NCBI GenBank assembly: GCA_015501595.1
Contig: JADNRX010000223.1
Location: 1-64,000, forward strand
DNA from: Hymenopellis radicata
Lineage: Eukaryota > Basidiomycota > Agaricomycetes > Agaricales > Physalacriaceae
Direction: 5' to 3'
DNA length: 64,000 bases
A program made the position numbers and the translations under genes. Shown here piece by piece: positions 1 through 10,887 of this stretch (positions within the stretch are counted from its first letter, which is position 1; every line of letters starts with the position of its first letter). The notes beneath the pieces were generated by a model. The model was given only the letters and a program-made list of their open reading frames with translations, did no database searches and was not told the origin of the DNA.

Positions 1-288
1 GCCGCTACTCAGCTATATCCGACATGGAAGAAGAGTCAGGCGAGCTTCATCCAGGAGATAATAAAGAAGAAACGCATGGACGGAATCACCCAGGGTGTCT
101 GCAACAGTCTCATGAGCCAGGTGTCTGCAGGGACTATGCCTCTGAATGTGTTACGCACTATTCTGATGCAAATCTTCAAGAAGTTTGTTGATGAGGGTAA
201 GCTGGATGTCGAGGACACACAGGGAAAGGATCGCGTCGAAAAACGAGCCTCCGAGGAAGAACAAGGTGGTACTACGAAGAAACGCTGA
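1..288 (+). CDS. 3' end of an unknown gene (5' truncated by window edge)
   Basis: One frame is open from the first base to a TGA at 286-288, giving about 95 residues. The end is rich in Lys, Glu and Arg and finishes with KKR. I recognise no domain. The next ORF begins just downstream, and a strong donor (AAG|GTGAGG at 301) with an acceptor at 351-353 lies between them. The two could therefore be exons of one gene, but the TGA lies before that donor in the only phase that would join them. I treat them as separate and cannot exclude one gene with an unrecognised intron or a nonsense change. Confidence 0.4.
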   Translation, partial: AATQLYPTWKKSQASFIQEIIKKKRMDGITQGVCNSLMSQVSAGTMPLNVLRTILMQIFKKFVDEGKLDVEDTQGKDRVEKRASEEEQGGTTKKR

Positions 289-404
289 AAAGGTACCAAG
301 GTGAGGGTGCTTTATTTGGCTTCTGCTTGGCTTATCGACAATGCTCTTTTCAGCCTGCTGCCACATCCAGCACATCTGATTCGTGTCAAAATGACCCCAA
401 TGCC

Positions 405-1824
405 ATGGTCATTGATATCCCCGATGATCCAGAACCTATTCGTTCCAGTGCCGACCCACTACGCACACCAATTCCAGCACCAACTGCTCCCTTGATTGCA
501 TCTGTTCCTACGCCGGTACCCGCGCCTGTTCCAACACCAGTACCCGCATCTGTTCCAACACCGGTACCCGCATCTGTTCCTACGCCGGTACCAGCGCCTG
601 TTCCAACACCAGTACCCGCATCTGTTTCAACACCGGTACCCGCATCTGTTCCTACGCCGGTACCAGCGCCTGTTCCTACGCCGGTTCCAGCACCTGTTCC
701 TACGCCGGTACCAGCGCCTGTTCCAGCACCAGTACCCGCATCTATTCCTACGTTGGTACCAGAACGTGTTCCAACACCGGTACCAGGGCCTACGTCTACG
801 CCAACGCCTACGCCAGTACCGGCGCCTACGCCTACATCGGTGCCTGTACGCCCATCCACGCCCGTACCTACGCGCCCATCCACGCCCGTACCTACGCGTA
901 CATCCACGCCTGCTCCGGATCCAGCAGACTTCCACAACTATGTACCAGACGTACAAAGGGAGTCCGAACAGAACGTTCCCAACACATTCCATGAAGATCA
1001 CTCACTCAGCGATGACGCGGACGACTCGGAGGCGATGGCTGCGAACGAGGATACAATGATGATTCCCAACGACTTGCAACTTCCCGACGACTTGCCACAC
1101 GACGTTAACGGACATCAAACAGCCGTAGCTATACCAACAAGCAGCACTTTACCAGGTACAGAAAAGCCTACCGGTCTTCGTTTCAAGGCATGTTTCTCTT
1201 GGTTGATGTCTATTATCCCTTCTAATAACTGCTCAGATCAAGAATCCCCTCACATCTCGTCTCGAGTATACATCAGCAGCAGCAGCATCTTCGGATTCAG
1301 CGGGTATGCTCTCATCTGCTGTGTAAATCTCTTTCTAATATGCCTCGATAGGAGCCGCAAACACCAAGGAGCCAGATCCCATATCCCCTCTCGCCGAAAT
1401 CCTTCCATCCGGCAGCCAACAACCAGATTTGTCCGCATCGGTCGCGCCAACGAACAAGAAGTCCAGAAAGTATAAGCCAACTAATTCAAACACGCCACGG
1501 TATGTACTAGACCATGTTGCTGCATTCGAGGCTAATTGTCTCGCAATCTAGCAACCTCTGCGGGAAGGAATGGCATTTGAAAAACCCCAATGGATGTGCC
1601 TCCGAGTATGAGGCTTATTGGAATTCTCTCTCTGGAGCGGAGCTAGAGGTATGTCTTTCGAATCATTGTTACTATCGGAACTGATTGCGGGTTTTACAGC
1701 GTTGGAAGTCGGCGAGTCTCGAGGCACAATCGAAGACGAATCGTGCGAACGCTGCAAGGAAAGATGTACGTGATTTTGTGATGCAGTCTCCGTCATCTAA
1801 TGGCTCTACTAGGCGGCGAAATAA
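405..1824 (+). CDS. Val-Pro-repeat protein of unknown function, six exons
   Basis: The first in-frame ATG is at 405. Exons are 405-1187, 1237-1303, 1352-1499, 1552-1648, 1700-1765 and 1813-1824; all junctions keep phase and the TAA is at 1822-1824. The first intron has a GC donor (AAG|GCATGT) and the others GT-AG with CTAAT-like branch sites. The N-terminal half is a long array of Val-Pro-(Thr/Ala/Ser)-Pro units, then an acidic region, then a basic linker (about KKSRKYKP) and a C-terminal module beginning [12 protein letters not shown]. No known domain is recognised. The array suggests an extended polyproline-II rod. Its start could lie further upstream if it joins the preceding ORF. Confidence 0.65.
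505..918 (+). repeat. Tandem ~24-bp repeat encoding Val-Pro units
   Basis: Repeated variants of a GTTCCTACGCCGGTACC-like unit run for about 400 bp and encode [16 protein letters not shown] blocks. Units are interchangeable and partly homogenised, as in a coding minisatellite. Later units shift to PTPTPTP and PTRPSTPV forms. The opposite strand also reads open (GTGVGTGAG), which is a by-product of the repeat. Confidence 0.85.
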
Positions 1825-2563
1825 GTGCAATTATGTTCTCAAGCGCGATTCAACTCGAGCAGGGATATTGGGCAGTCGGGGCAGACACATTGGATGTCGA
1901 CCATCATTGATATGCCTAGATAGAATAATTTACCGAGCAATGCATAATATTTTGAATTAATCAGACGGGCCTCGATGAGGGAATATAAATTGCATTCTCT
2001 ATCCGTGCACATCGAGGGCATGCTACCACATGCGGTGACAAGAGCCCATCACGACTGCCTGACATTCCTCGACAGGCAATGATTGTCCATCAATTTCTTG
2101 CGCTCCAGTCGACCTCCAGCGGAGCCCATCGGGATACCTTCATCTCCCTTGATCTCCCTCGATCTGCCCATACAGACTTTTCACTGGCATCAGCACGACG
2201 CCTACATACAGGCCAGCTCAAACACGTACCAGAATACGGCCTCTCTTATATTTTCCTCAATTTATTTCCGCTCACTGGCATCCTCCGCCGATGACATCAG
2301 GCCAAGCTCTGACCGTCCTCGGCCCGCGGTCCAATCAAGGCAGGCATTACAGGACCGCAATAATGCTGGGTGTGCGCTGGTCGTCGTAGAGCACGGCGCG
2401 ACGGCGTTTGGTCGGTGTCTGGTCGGTGTCCAAGAACGGAGTCTGGCACGTGTCTGACACTGTGTCTTCATTTGGACATAACTTTGCACAGCTTTGCACC
2501 CCGTTGTTTACACACGGCAGCTCCTAATTCCTTCCCTGTGTTGTCCTCATCGCCTTCCGGAGG
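1825..2563. other. Intergenic, 739 bp
   Basis: No coding exon is supported. The short ORFs here have poor composition and overlap each other. The last ~100 bp is pyrimidine-rich (CTTCC, CCTCATCG runs), as is common just upstream of fungal start codons, and probably holds the promoter of the gene at 2564. Confidence 0.4.
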
Positions 2564-3720
2564 ATGCCCATACTACCCCAAGAACTCCTCGACCACATCG
2601 TCGACCTAACCCGGCACGACATCCCCACCCTCCTGCTCCTCCTCAACACCTCCAAAGCCTTCGTCGACCGATGCCGCATCTACATCTACCGCCACGCCCA
2701 CCTCCGCACAGCCGACAACGGGGAGCTCTCCCCCAGCTGCCTCGCCTTACAGGATCTTTTCATAAAAGAGAACATGGGCACCCTCGTCCTCAGTCTGGAC
2801 TGCCGCTTCGCCTCTAAACCACTGCCCGCGTCAATGTCCGAGTGGACACTCTCCATGCCCAATCTCCGCGAGCTGACACTCGAAGGACGCGGTTTCTCTC
2901 TCGATGAGGACTCGGATTTGGACCCTATCATGCCGTACCCAATTGAAATAAAGCGGATATCGATTGCATACAGCAGCCATTCTGCAGAGGGAATATCTCG
3001 TTTGATACGTCGATGTCCCAATCTCACTTCTCTAACATTCGTACACGTGACTCGAGCCATTTGGGAGACTCATACCTTGTCTTCTTCTCCATACACTGCT
3101 TGTATAAGCGAGTTGGTCTTGGTGGAATGTGATCCCCGCTTCCTCCGGCTGATCCCCTTTGCTGTTTCCTGCAGCAACTTGCGTCGCCTGTTCCTCGTCA
3201 ACCTTGGGCCCAGGTACAGAGGTGAATTCGCAATGCAGAAAGCACTCCTTCATTTCCGACGGACCAGCGCCAATCTGAGGTTCTTATTCCTCTCTCCCCC
3301 AACAGAATACGGTAAGCGTCCTTCTCATATCGCGGAATCTGATGTTTAATGTAAGTTCTAGTGATGGAATCGATTGTTGCATATATCCTCGACATTCCCC
3401 ATGTCGTTCTGCAATTTACGGATATGGTGGCTGCGAAGGACTGGCTGGAGCGGGCTCCCGTCTGCAAAAGACCTTTCGGGCTTGTGAAGTTGGATGTCAT
3501 TTTGTGTTTTCGGCAGTGGGATACGGCGTCGGATAAGGATTGGACTGGGAGGGTTGCAGGAGGGCTCCGGCCTTGGGGCGTGGAAGAGTTTAGAGTGATT
3601 GTTACGGATACTCCTCAAGAGAAGGTACGGCAGGACTTTGTGGAGGGTGTGCGGGTCAGTTTTGTGGAGACACCGTTTGAGCTGATGTACCTCGAGTTCA
3701 TGGATGGCGGTGTCATTTAA
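2564..3720 (+). CDS. F-box / leucine-rich-like protein
   Basis: ATG at 2564 follows a pyrimidine-rich leader. A single 50-nt intron (3312-3361, GTAAGC...CTAG) joins the two exons in phase, giving about 368 residues. The N terminus (LPQELLDHIVDL...) matches the F-box start seen in mushroom F-box proteins. It is followed by irregular leucine-rich segments (MPNLRELTLEG, CPNLTSLTFV, CSNLRRLFLV), the usual arrangement for substrate receptors of SCF ubiquitin ligases. The length is normal for this group and I see no lesion. The substrate cannot be inferred. Confidence 0.8.
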
Positions 3721-3849
3721 CTTGCAGTAGATAACATGAGTCTCCCGCCACATGCCTCTGTTTATACGAATAACACGGAAATGAGAATGGAACTCTTCCG
3801 TTGCATCGACTCTAGTCTCGTAACATGCGACGTTGTCACCTTCAAGTCT

Positions 3850-4440
3850 TTCTCATTCTCCACGCGGCTTCTGTGTGTAACTATCAGATTCGTATCAGCA
3901 TGAGATGTGGCGGCGACACACCTTCAAGCTCACATTCAGCTCGAATGGTCTTCGCATTTTGTAGCCAGGTCGTAAAGGCGCTGCGTATTTATCGCCGCAC
4001 TTAGTTGATGAATGCGACAAACCTACGTTGTTAAACCCGCCACGAGAGTGTCCAAGGCATCGGATAGTGGACCATAGGACGATGAGCCGAGGTGGATGGG
4101 GAGTCATGCATGCCATCGTGGTGCTGGGCAGACGGAAAGCGGCTGGATCTGGAGAATGGGGTTTATACTATCCCCGGGTCGAGGAACCCAGGGAGTGGAT
4201 AGTATGAATGCCCTATTCGTGAGGGTCCTTTTCATCGTGTCGACGGAAAGTCTAATGGTTAGAGGTCGCAGTGGTTTTAATCTGGCGACGTGGTGTTAGA
4301 TCGCAGTCGATGTTACCTAGAATTAGGACCGGCTTCGTTCCTGGGGTTCGTCGTATTGTGTGGTGTATAGTAGGGAAAAAAGTCAGCAAGATCTCAAGAT
4401 ATCGCGACAAGTTTGTGTGCAGGAAGCTGACTAGAAGCAT
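3850..4440 (+). repeat. Degenerate copy of the 30.9-31.5 kb repeat segment
   Basis: Blocks such as GAGATGTGGCGG, GAGCCGAGGTGGATGG and GGAACCCAGGGAGTGGATA occur in the same order and strand as at 30.92-31.5 kb, and inverted relative to 14.2-14.6 kb. Substitutions and small indels are frequent, so this is the oldest copy. It ends abruptly at about 4440 against a fragment of an RTA1-like gene. The 41-residue ORF seen in the younger copies is broken here. Confidence 0.7.
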
Positions 4441-4444
4441 TCAA

Positions 4445-4602
4445 AGGAGGGTGGGTCTGCTTCGTGCGAAGCGCCCAAACATAGCCAGAACGGCGTAGAG
4501 AGCTGCCATACTGGCGTTTGCTGCGATACCGGGGACGTATGAGAGTTTTGAGTCAGCTTGGAGAGCGACGTCACGGATCTGGGGAAGGTGGCTGAAGTTC
4601 AT
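4445..4602 (-). pseudogene. Truncated 5' exon of an RTA1-like gene
   Basis: From an ATG at 4602 the minus strand encodes about 50 residues nearly the same as the N terminus of the intact RTA1-like gene at 46005 (SHLPQIRDVALQADSKLSYV versus SHLPQIREVVLQADSKLSYV). Similarity continues upstream into the promoter (to about 4700). It stops after the segment matching the ALRTKQT region, where the repeat copy begins. Only the first exon is present, so this is a breakpoint relic of a duplication. Confidence 0.8.
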
Positions 4603-4702
4603 GTCGGATGTCGTGGTTGGGCGAGGCGCGGGATGCGGAATCATTTACTTGTTATGAGGTTACCATAGCGAAATGAGTTTATTTCATCAGACACTCTGAA
4701 CT

Positions 4703-5384
4703 GGAAAAGTGCTACCAGCGGAGACAGGAGGGCAAATGAAAAAGTTACATTCGCGCATGCTCTCTAGCTGAAAGAGCGAGTCCTGCTGTTCTCAAGCGCA
4801 TTTCGAAGACCAGTCTGGTGTAAAGTTTATCAATTCAACGAATAGGTAGACTGTACATGTGTGCCAGACGGAGTGTTGACCAAGTCGAGGTAGTTCGTAC
4901 GCGTCGCCACTAAAGCAGAGCGTGGGCAGAGGCATTCGCTTTGCCCCAAACTAAATATCACCAATGCAAGTTCTAGCACAGCGAGACCGAGGTTTTATGA
5001 GTGCACTATAGGGCCTGGAGTGGAAGGTTTTCATGAAACAGTACTTAAATAGACCAGTTCTGAATGAGCAAAAATCAAAATGACCAACAGGTTTATCCAA
5101 TCAGAGTTTACGAGCACGTACGGTTAAGTATTCTTTCAGGCGGCCAATTCAATTGAGCAATGGAGTTATCGAAATTGACAATGCCGAGGATGAGCAGAAT
5201 ATGAGATAGTGTTGACTCTTTGAGGTTGGTCTGGTAGTGGTTAAAAGAAAAGGTGCGGATGCCGGCCCGAAACTCCGGATGTGCATCACCAATTCAGGCT
5301 CACCCTCATCTGTCTCTTACCTTCATGTTGGTTTTGGGGGTGAAGCTGAACTGAGCTCTTTTTAGAACCTCCGCCCTCGTTGTT
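4703..5384. other. Intergenic, ~680 bp
   Basis: No reading frame of useful length and no recognised repeat. The last ~90 bp resembles the leader upstream of the other kinase copies (CCGAAACTCCGGA is shared with GGGAAACTCCGGACCGAGCG near 19.65 kb), so the promoter of the kinase copy lies here. Confidence 0.4.
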
Positions 5385-5402
5385 ATGCAGTGGCCAGGAG
5401 AG

Positions 5403-7581
5403 ATGTCCAACTCTTCGCCCTCTGCTTCACATTCCTCTGCTAGCTCTCCCTCCCCCGAACCGGGCGCTCCTACTCGTCGCGAAAAATTCTTTGATTTCAA
5501 CCCACCGTCTCTAGTTCGGCCGAGGTCTCGACCTGTCCCCGTCCCAAGCGCGCCCTTGCACTTCCTAGACTCACACCTATCCGAAAGTCTTATTCTTAAG
5601 CATCTGGAATTGCTTCCATCTATGCATGTCGAGCTATTTGATGGTCTAGTGGATTCATTTTCCGAGGCGCTAGGCGCGCGACGTGACTCTTTGTTTCAAC
5701 TCGATGAATCGTCCTCTTACGGCACCGACAAAGGCACCGATGCAACGAAAATTGTCAGCCTTCGACGTTTTGGTATAGAGTTGTCTTTGACACGGGTCGC
5801 AAGCAGTCTTGTTATTCACCCCAGTCAGCCGAGCTTGGGCGGCGCGCTGTCCTGGTCAGGCGCTCCTTGGGACACGAAGCCGTATATCATTGACGAGCCG
5901 TATATGTCGCAAGATATCGCTCTGTATGTGAGGCATCCTCGCCCAGAGGAACTTGGCAGATTCACGGGAAGAAATCGGGAGATGATTGAGCGTCTGTACA
6001 GGCACACGAGACAGCTGACCTCGTCGATGATTTTCTGCACTGATGCGTTGCCGATATTGGAGGATATGTCGCGTCTGCACCGTCTGAAGTTTCCGTGGCG
6101 TTTGGACTGTCAGTATTCTAGCGCGTCTCGTCCGCGGTCACCACCACCGGATGCCTCGAATGTTCCTTGGACGTTACCAAAGGTAGAGGGACCGCGTCGT
6201 AGTCGTCGGGTACGGGTCCATGATGCTTCGAAACGTACTTCCGTTGACCAGGATATCGATGTCATCGCATCTTCCAAGGATGAAGGCGGGGAATACACCC
6301 CAGTATGCGAAGACTATGTCCAGAAGGTCAGAAGTCTTTCATGTCTACCGTCGTCTCTAAATTTGTCGCAGGCCTGGGTTACAGCCGTCAAGGTTGACGC
6401 GACTTTCGTCATATTTGATTGTGGAAACTATATCCGGATAGGTATTCGCCATCGGGAGCGTCAAACTTTATTTCTGTCTTCGCTCATCGATATACGCTCA
6501 TGCAAGGGCCCAGCATACGGCGGTCTGTGGATGGCGTTTCATGTCTTTGCTGGTTGCCGACGCCGTGCAGAGAGTTCCTCTTATCGAAAACTCCCTCTTG
6601 ACCAAGAGGAAATCAACCTTTGACGCACCCAGGCGCCCATCAAAACGGTTGAGAGCTGACGATGGCACTGCAGATATGTCGTCGATTGATAAAGTAGGCT
6701 TAAGCATTCCTGCTCTTCATCGAAAGCTTACGTGCGCTGCCAGACCATGGCTGCCTACATGGATGGATTCCCTGTCTTAGCAATATTCTTTCGCTTCGGC
6801 CACTTGGATTCACCGGCGCCGCTCCTTCTCTTCAAGCCAGACGCCGAGCATAGATCTCACTATGGACCCACGGAGTACCTCAAAATTATCGCGTATAAGC
6901 GGCTTGGCGCAGGCGCTGTTGGGGACATGTATCAGGCCGTCATTGAGCCTGACAGCCTTTCTAATACACCAAAAGCCTCGTCCAAAACTTCCAAGAAGAA
7001 GGTTGCGAAGGGGTCTGAAAAGGACCTCCCGCATCGACCGTTCATTCTCAAGATAGCTCCTACCGACGCGCGTGCTCGGCGTCTCCAGCATGAGGTTCGC
7101 ATTTACAAACATTTGCACGACGCGGGTGTTTCTGGGATACCCAGTCTACTTTCATACCGTGAAGCTCTCAATGCAGATCTGCGCGTTCTGATGCTATCGG
7201 ACGCTGGCCGTCCTCTGGGGCAACGGATGGACAGCGAGCGGAAGGTCGAGCTCTCACCCAAGGCGCGGTAAGCCTCCATATTGTTGGGCTTACGCACAGA
7301 GACTGAATTTAGTTCCAGCGTCGAATTGAAATCCATCCTAACGGCGATTCATGAAGCCGGTGTCCTGCATCGCGACGTACGTTCATGGAACATCATGGAG
7401 GACGATTCGGGGCGGGTGCGCTTCACGGATTTTGACCGAAGCAGTTTAAGAGGGAAGCCCGAGGATTATCAGGGCTGAGCAAGAGAGGTTGGATCGGTTC
7501 ATCGAGGGCGAGTTTGTGGATAAGGATGATATTATTGGTGAGGACGATGTTAGACGACCTAGAGCTGCGAGGGCGCCATGA
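5403..7581 (+). pseudogene. Kinase-like gene, copy K1, two frameshifts
   Basis: The conserved start is the ATG of MSNSSPSAS at 5403. Introns are 6327-6371, 6694-6743 and 7269-7313. The N-terminal ~400 residues form an unknown region shared by all copies. The C-terminal part is a protein-kinase fold: glycine loop GAGAVGD, Lys in FILKIAP, catalytic loop HRDVRSWN and TDFDRS in place of DFG. Comparison with copies K3 and K4 shows an extra G at about 6552 (GCTGGTTGCC versus GCTATTGCC) and another at about 7473 (CAGGGCTGAG versus CAGGCTGAG). Both shift the frame. The catalytic residues themselves are intact. Confidence 0.85.
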
Positions 7582-7655
7582 TACAGCATTATGTAGATGA
7601 TGCATATGGTATGTACATTGGCGCTGCGACCATTGTCAAAGGCTAAACATCCAGG

Positions 7656-7892
7656 AAATCACTTGCCGATTTCAATCAGAGCCTCGCATTACCTTTCACT
7701 TACTGCTTGGAGACCGTGGTGACTCACATCAAGGTCGCTGGGAATGTGGATGAGCTTTTCTTTGATCTCATCGACCCGCTCGCCAGCAGCGAGACAATTA
7801 CCAGTGTCACGTTTCACGCGACGTCCTGTGGAGTGGACTCAGACTCGGAAAACCTATCTCTTGATCAGAAGTGGTCGTCAGCGAGAAGATAG
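7656..7892 (+). other. Possible terminal exon or exon fragment
   Basis: A donor-like GTATGT at 7610 and an acceptor ATCCAG at about 7655 precede an open stretch (KSLADFNQSLALPF..., ...DSDSENLSLDQKW) that ends in TAG. Composition is coding-like, and the segment is not present after the other kinase copies. No start codon in phase is evident upstream, so it may be the remnant of a gene cut by the duplication whose arm begins just after it. Confidence 0.25.
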
Positions 7893-8567
7893 AGACGCTA
7901 CGTCTGATCAGGAGGAGCTTCGCGCGTCTCTGTGTTTGTCTGTGTTTGGCAGGGGCAGTAGGCACGTAGAGCACGATTCCGTCTTGTATTCGCACCATCA
8001 TTGTCGTATCGACACGCTATGCCGCACGCCTCGTTCCAACGTGACTGTTAGATCAACCGACCACCCTGGCCACCAATGTTCGACAAGACGATCCTGAGAC
8101 GACCTCAACTAACTGAATAATTTACCTCCTGTCCAGTGTAATATAAATGTGCGTGCGCTACCTTCCCCATTCAATTAGGAGGAAGGTATTACGAGACCAT
8201 CCAACTTGACTTGTTCCCCTGTTCGGTCCGATCTTCCTCCTAACACGATCGAACCTTTTTCTGTGCCACATAGTCATGCCTCCCCCTGAATGGCAATAGG
8301 TTCTACCTTGCTAGTTCCACGAAGTATGGGGTGTACGGCCCATTCGATGTGCGGCGTACAGTCAAATTCAAGGACGATAACGTCTGGAAGCGTTCCAACG
8401 ACAAAAATGTACTCGGGGAACCGGCGGTTGTCAGCGTAGCGGCGGAACGGGTACGAAGGCGGCGCGCCGCGACGCAGAGGGGCCACTTGAAGATTGGTTA
8501 TAATAGTTTGTTTTTCGGTGGATGTTTGAATTTCTCTCTTGTCCTCGTTTCAAGGCCGCCATTGGCA

Positions 8568-9938
8568 ATGGGTACTTATGATGACCCGCTCGGGTACGTT
8601 TTCCAATCCATCCAATGATCATCCATGCAGTACCAGCATGCTGACCTCGGCCTTTTGACAGCTCCATCCTCATCGGGACTTGGATCTCATCGATGCTGTT
8701 CATGCTCATCATCCGAGAGACGATCACGTACTATACGTCGTTCAAGAGCGATGCGCTAGGGGTGAAGATCTTCGTCGCTCTTGCCGTCCTCGTAGATACG
8801 GTATCTCTTAGCGGTGATTTCGCAGAAGTGTATTTGGTGCGTGCTTGTGAAGATACCGTTATCACGGGCGGTCTTACTGACAGTGACGCAGTACACGATT
8901 AGCCACTGGGGCGACCTGAAATTCTTAAGCAATCAGACCTGGCCTTTCACGTTATACCTGGCTACCACTGGTGTAACGGGTCTACTCGTACAGTCTTTTC
9001 TTGTCAACCGGTACTATGCTTTGTGAGTTCGTCAAGTATCCTTCTCTGTTGTCAATGCAACTAACTGTTGGGCAGGACCAAGAACTGGCTCATATGCGTA
9101 TTCCTTACGCTCTGTATCATCGTTTCTGTCTGTCTCTCCGTTCTTTCGATGGTTATTGCCCCACTGACGACCCGTACATAGTACGGGGGCTCATTGGCAA
9201 CGGTTATCATACTGACTCGCTTCAACGCGTACGACCAGCGTTTCATGATCAAGATTCCCGTTATTGTCTGGTTGACCATGACTTCAGTCACGGGTATGTA
9301 TACCTCAACCTTTTCCTTCGCACCTTGTATCTAAAACGACAGGTAGACGTTCTCATTGCGCTTGTTCTTATCTGGCAGCTGTATAACATGAAGACATCCT
9401 TCAAGACCACAGAGCACCTGATCCAGCGGCTTATGCGTGCTGCCATGCAGACCGGTTCCACCACGTCCGTTATCGCGATTTCCATTCTCGTTGCATATCT
9501 TGCAAACAATACAAGTAACGGTACGCCTATCCGAAGCTTTCTCATGCCCCCAATCTCACTGTTCGTGGGTCTAGTCGGAACCGCACTTGCTTTCATCTTG
9601 GGTCGTGTTTACATATTGACGCTGCTCTACAACTTGAACATCAGGAAGACTTCGAAGAAAGAAGGAGGAACATCCACATCAGATCACGACTACCGATCTC
9701 ACAGAGGCCCAGCAGTGGCGATGGAAGGGATTCGTCAGTCTGAACCGTCTGGCATGTTGTTCTTGTCTAACTTTGACAGATGTCCAACGTACCGCTGTCG
9801 TGCACATGGACACTTCTGGCGACGATCTGGCCTTGGCACCAAGCTCGTACAAGTCGCAGGTATATTGGGTTCCCCGCGCAGTGTACTCGGCTCCTGACTT
9901 CCCAGCAGCACGACGACAAAGTGCCAGAGATGGTCTGA
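8568..9938 (+). CDS. DUF6534-type seven-helix membrane protein, copy A
   Basis: Exons 8568-8593, 8662-8836, 8892-9022, 9076-9127, 9182-9293, 9347-9520, 9575-9733, 9780-9859 and 9906-9938 give about 313 residues, normal for DUF6534. Typical features: DDPLGSILIGTWISSML at the start, SVTDVLIALVLIWQL with KTSFK after it, GSTTSVIAISILVAYLA, and GRVYILTLLYNLN near the end. The DUF6534 family is basidiomycete-rich, membrane-embedded and of unknown role. An in-frame TAG (9179-9181) is avoided only if a GTCTGT...CATAG intron (9128-9181) is spliced. That keeps phase and a single helix, but is the least certain part of the model. The C-terminal tail is hydrophilic. Confidence 0.8.
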
Positions 9939-10887
9939 CTGGCATGCACACTCTTTATACCCGAATACTTCTGTCTGGACGATGTATTCATTATTGTAGT
10001 ACTACTACTATCTCGGAATTGAATGGGTGTTATGTTTCTAACGGAGCTTACAACTCCTCATTATCAGACGGCCGGCCAGAATCCTTCCTCGAGCTCCACT
10101 ATCCGGTGAAAGACCTCCTCTACTCGCCAGCTATTTTGTCTCCGGGATGTTCATGTCCGCTTGGTGGCGTACGACATACCTCCAACAAAGTGGACGTGCG
10201 TGCGAGACGCGTTTGTGATCATGCGTGCATGCCGACACACCCGGACCGCTCATTGAAGCTAACCATCACGACCGCGTTATCGTAACCTTCAACTTCTACC
10301 AAATCTGAAGAAACGCTGCAGGTCTATGTTAAGAACGGATTGGCCGACGCTGGAACATACGTTGCATTTCTTCCACTGCTTTGAGGTGTCCTGACAACAC
10401 CGCCCTAATAGCTCAATTCACTTGTTCGTACTTTACTAATCTCGCCTCATTGCCATTGACCGGTCGACTAGGCATGGTCTATATCAAAATGGCACTAATT
10501 ACTAATGTGACATCCCAGTCGGTGAAAAGCTAGTGTACCATTTTACGCTCGAAGGCTGGTCGGGCACAACTTGGTGGCAGTCAGTCGCATTCCTTTCATC
10601 TAGCGTTATCTCTGAGTCGTTACAGTGGCCACACAGGAACACAGCACACGTGCGTCTCTTCAACGGGTAGAGCGCACTAACCTATATGTAACAGAACACT
10701 CCCACCGCCGGTATACCAGTCACGTCTCCCCTGCTGCAGACGGCGACAAGATCAAAATCCCCTTCCTCGCAGTGGCCGGCGACCAGTAATCTTAAACCGT
10801 CGAACAATGTTAAGGTATTCAAAAGTACAGTGTCCCATACGATGAGAGTAAAACTCTTTCGTCTTTCCGCATAAATAGTGAACGTCA
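9939..10887. other. Intergenic between convergent DUF6534 and BTB genes
   Basis: No coding exon is supported. The same sequence is present inverted at 34.51-35.48 kb. Longer ORFs here are read-through of the DUF6534 terminal intron or sense/antisense shadows of the BTB 3' end. Confidence 0.5.

Noticed and set aside
505..918. CRISPR-like array
   Set aside because: Units are contiguous coding repeats without unique spacers, in a eukaryotic gene.
386..937. Long minus ORF encoding Gly-Thr-Val repeats
   Set aside because: It is the antisense reading of the Val-Pro minisatellite; the plus strand has the introns and the non-repetitive C-terminal module.
9773..10285. 170-codon plus ORF after the DUF6534 gene
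   Set aside because: It runs through a GTATAT...CCCAG intron; splicing gives a natural stop at 9938, and the ORF start is not an ATG.
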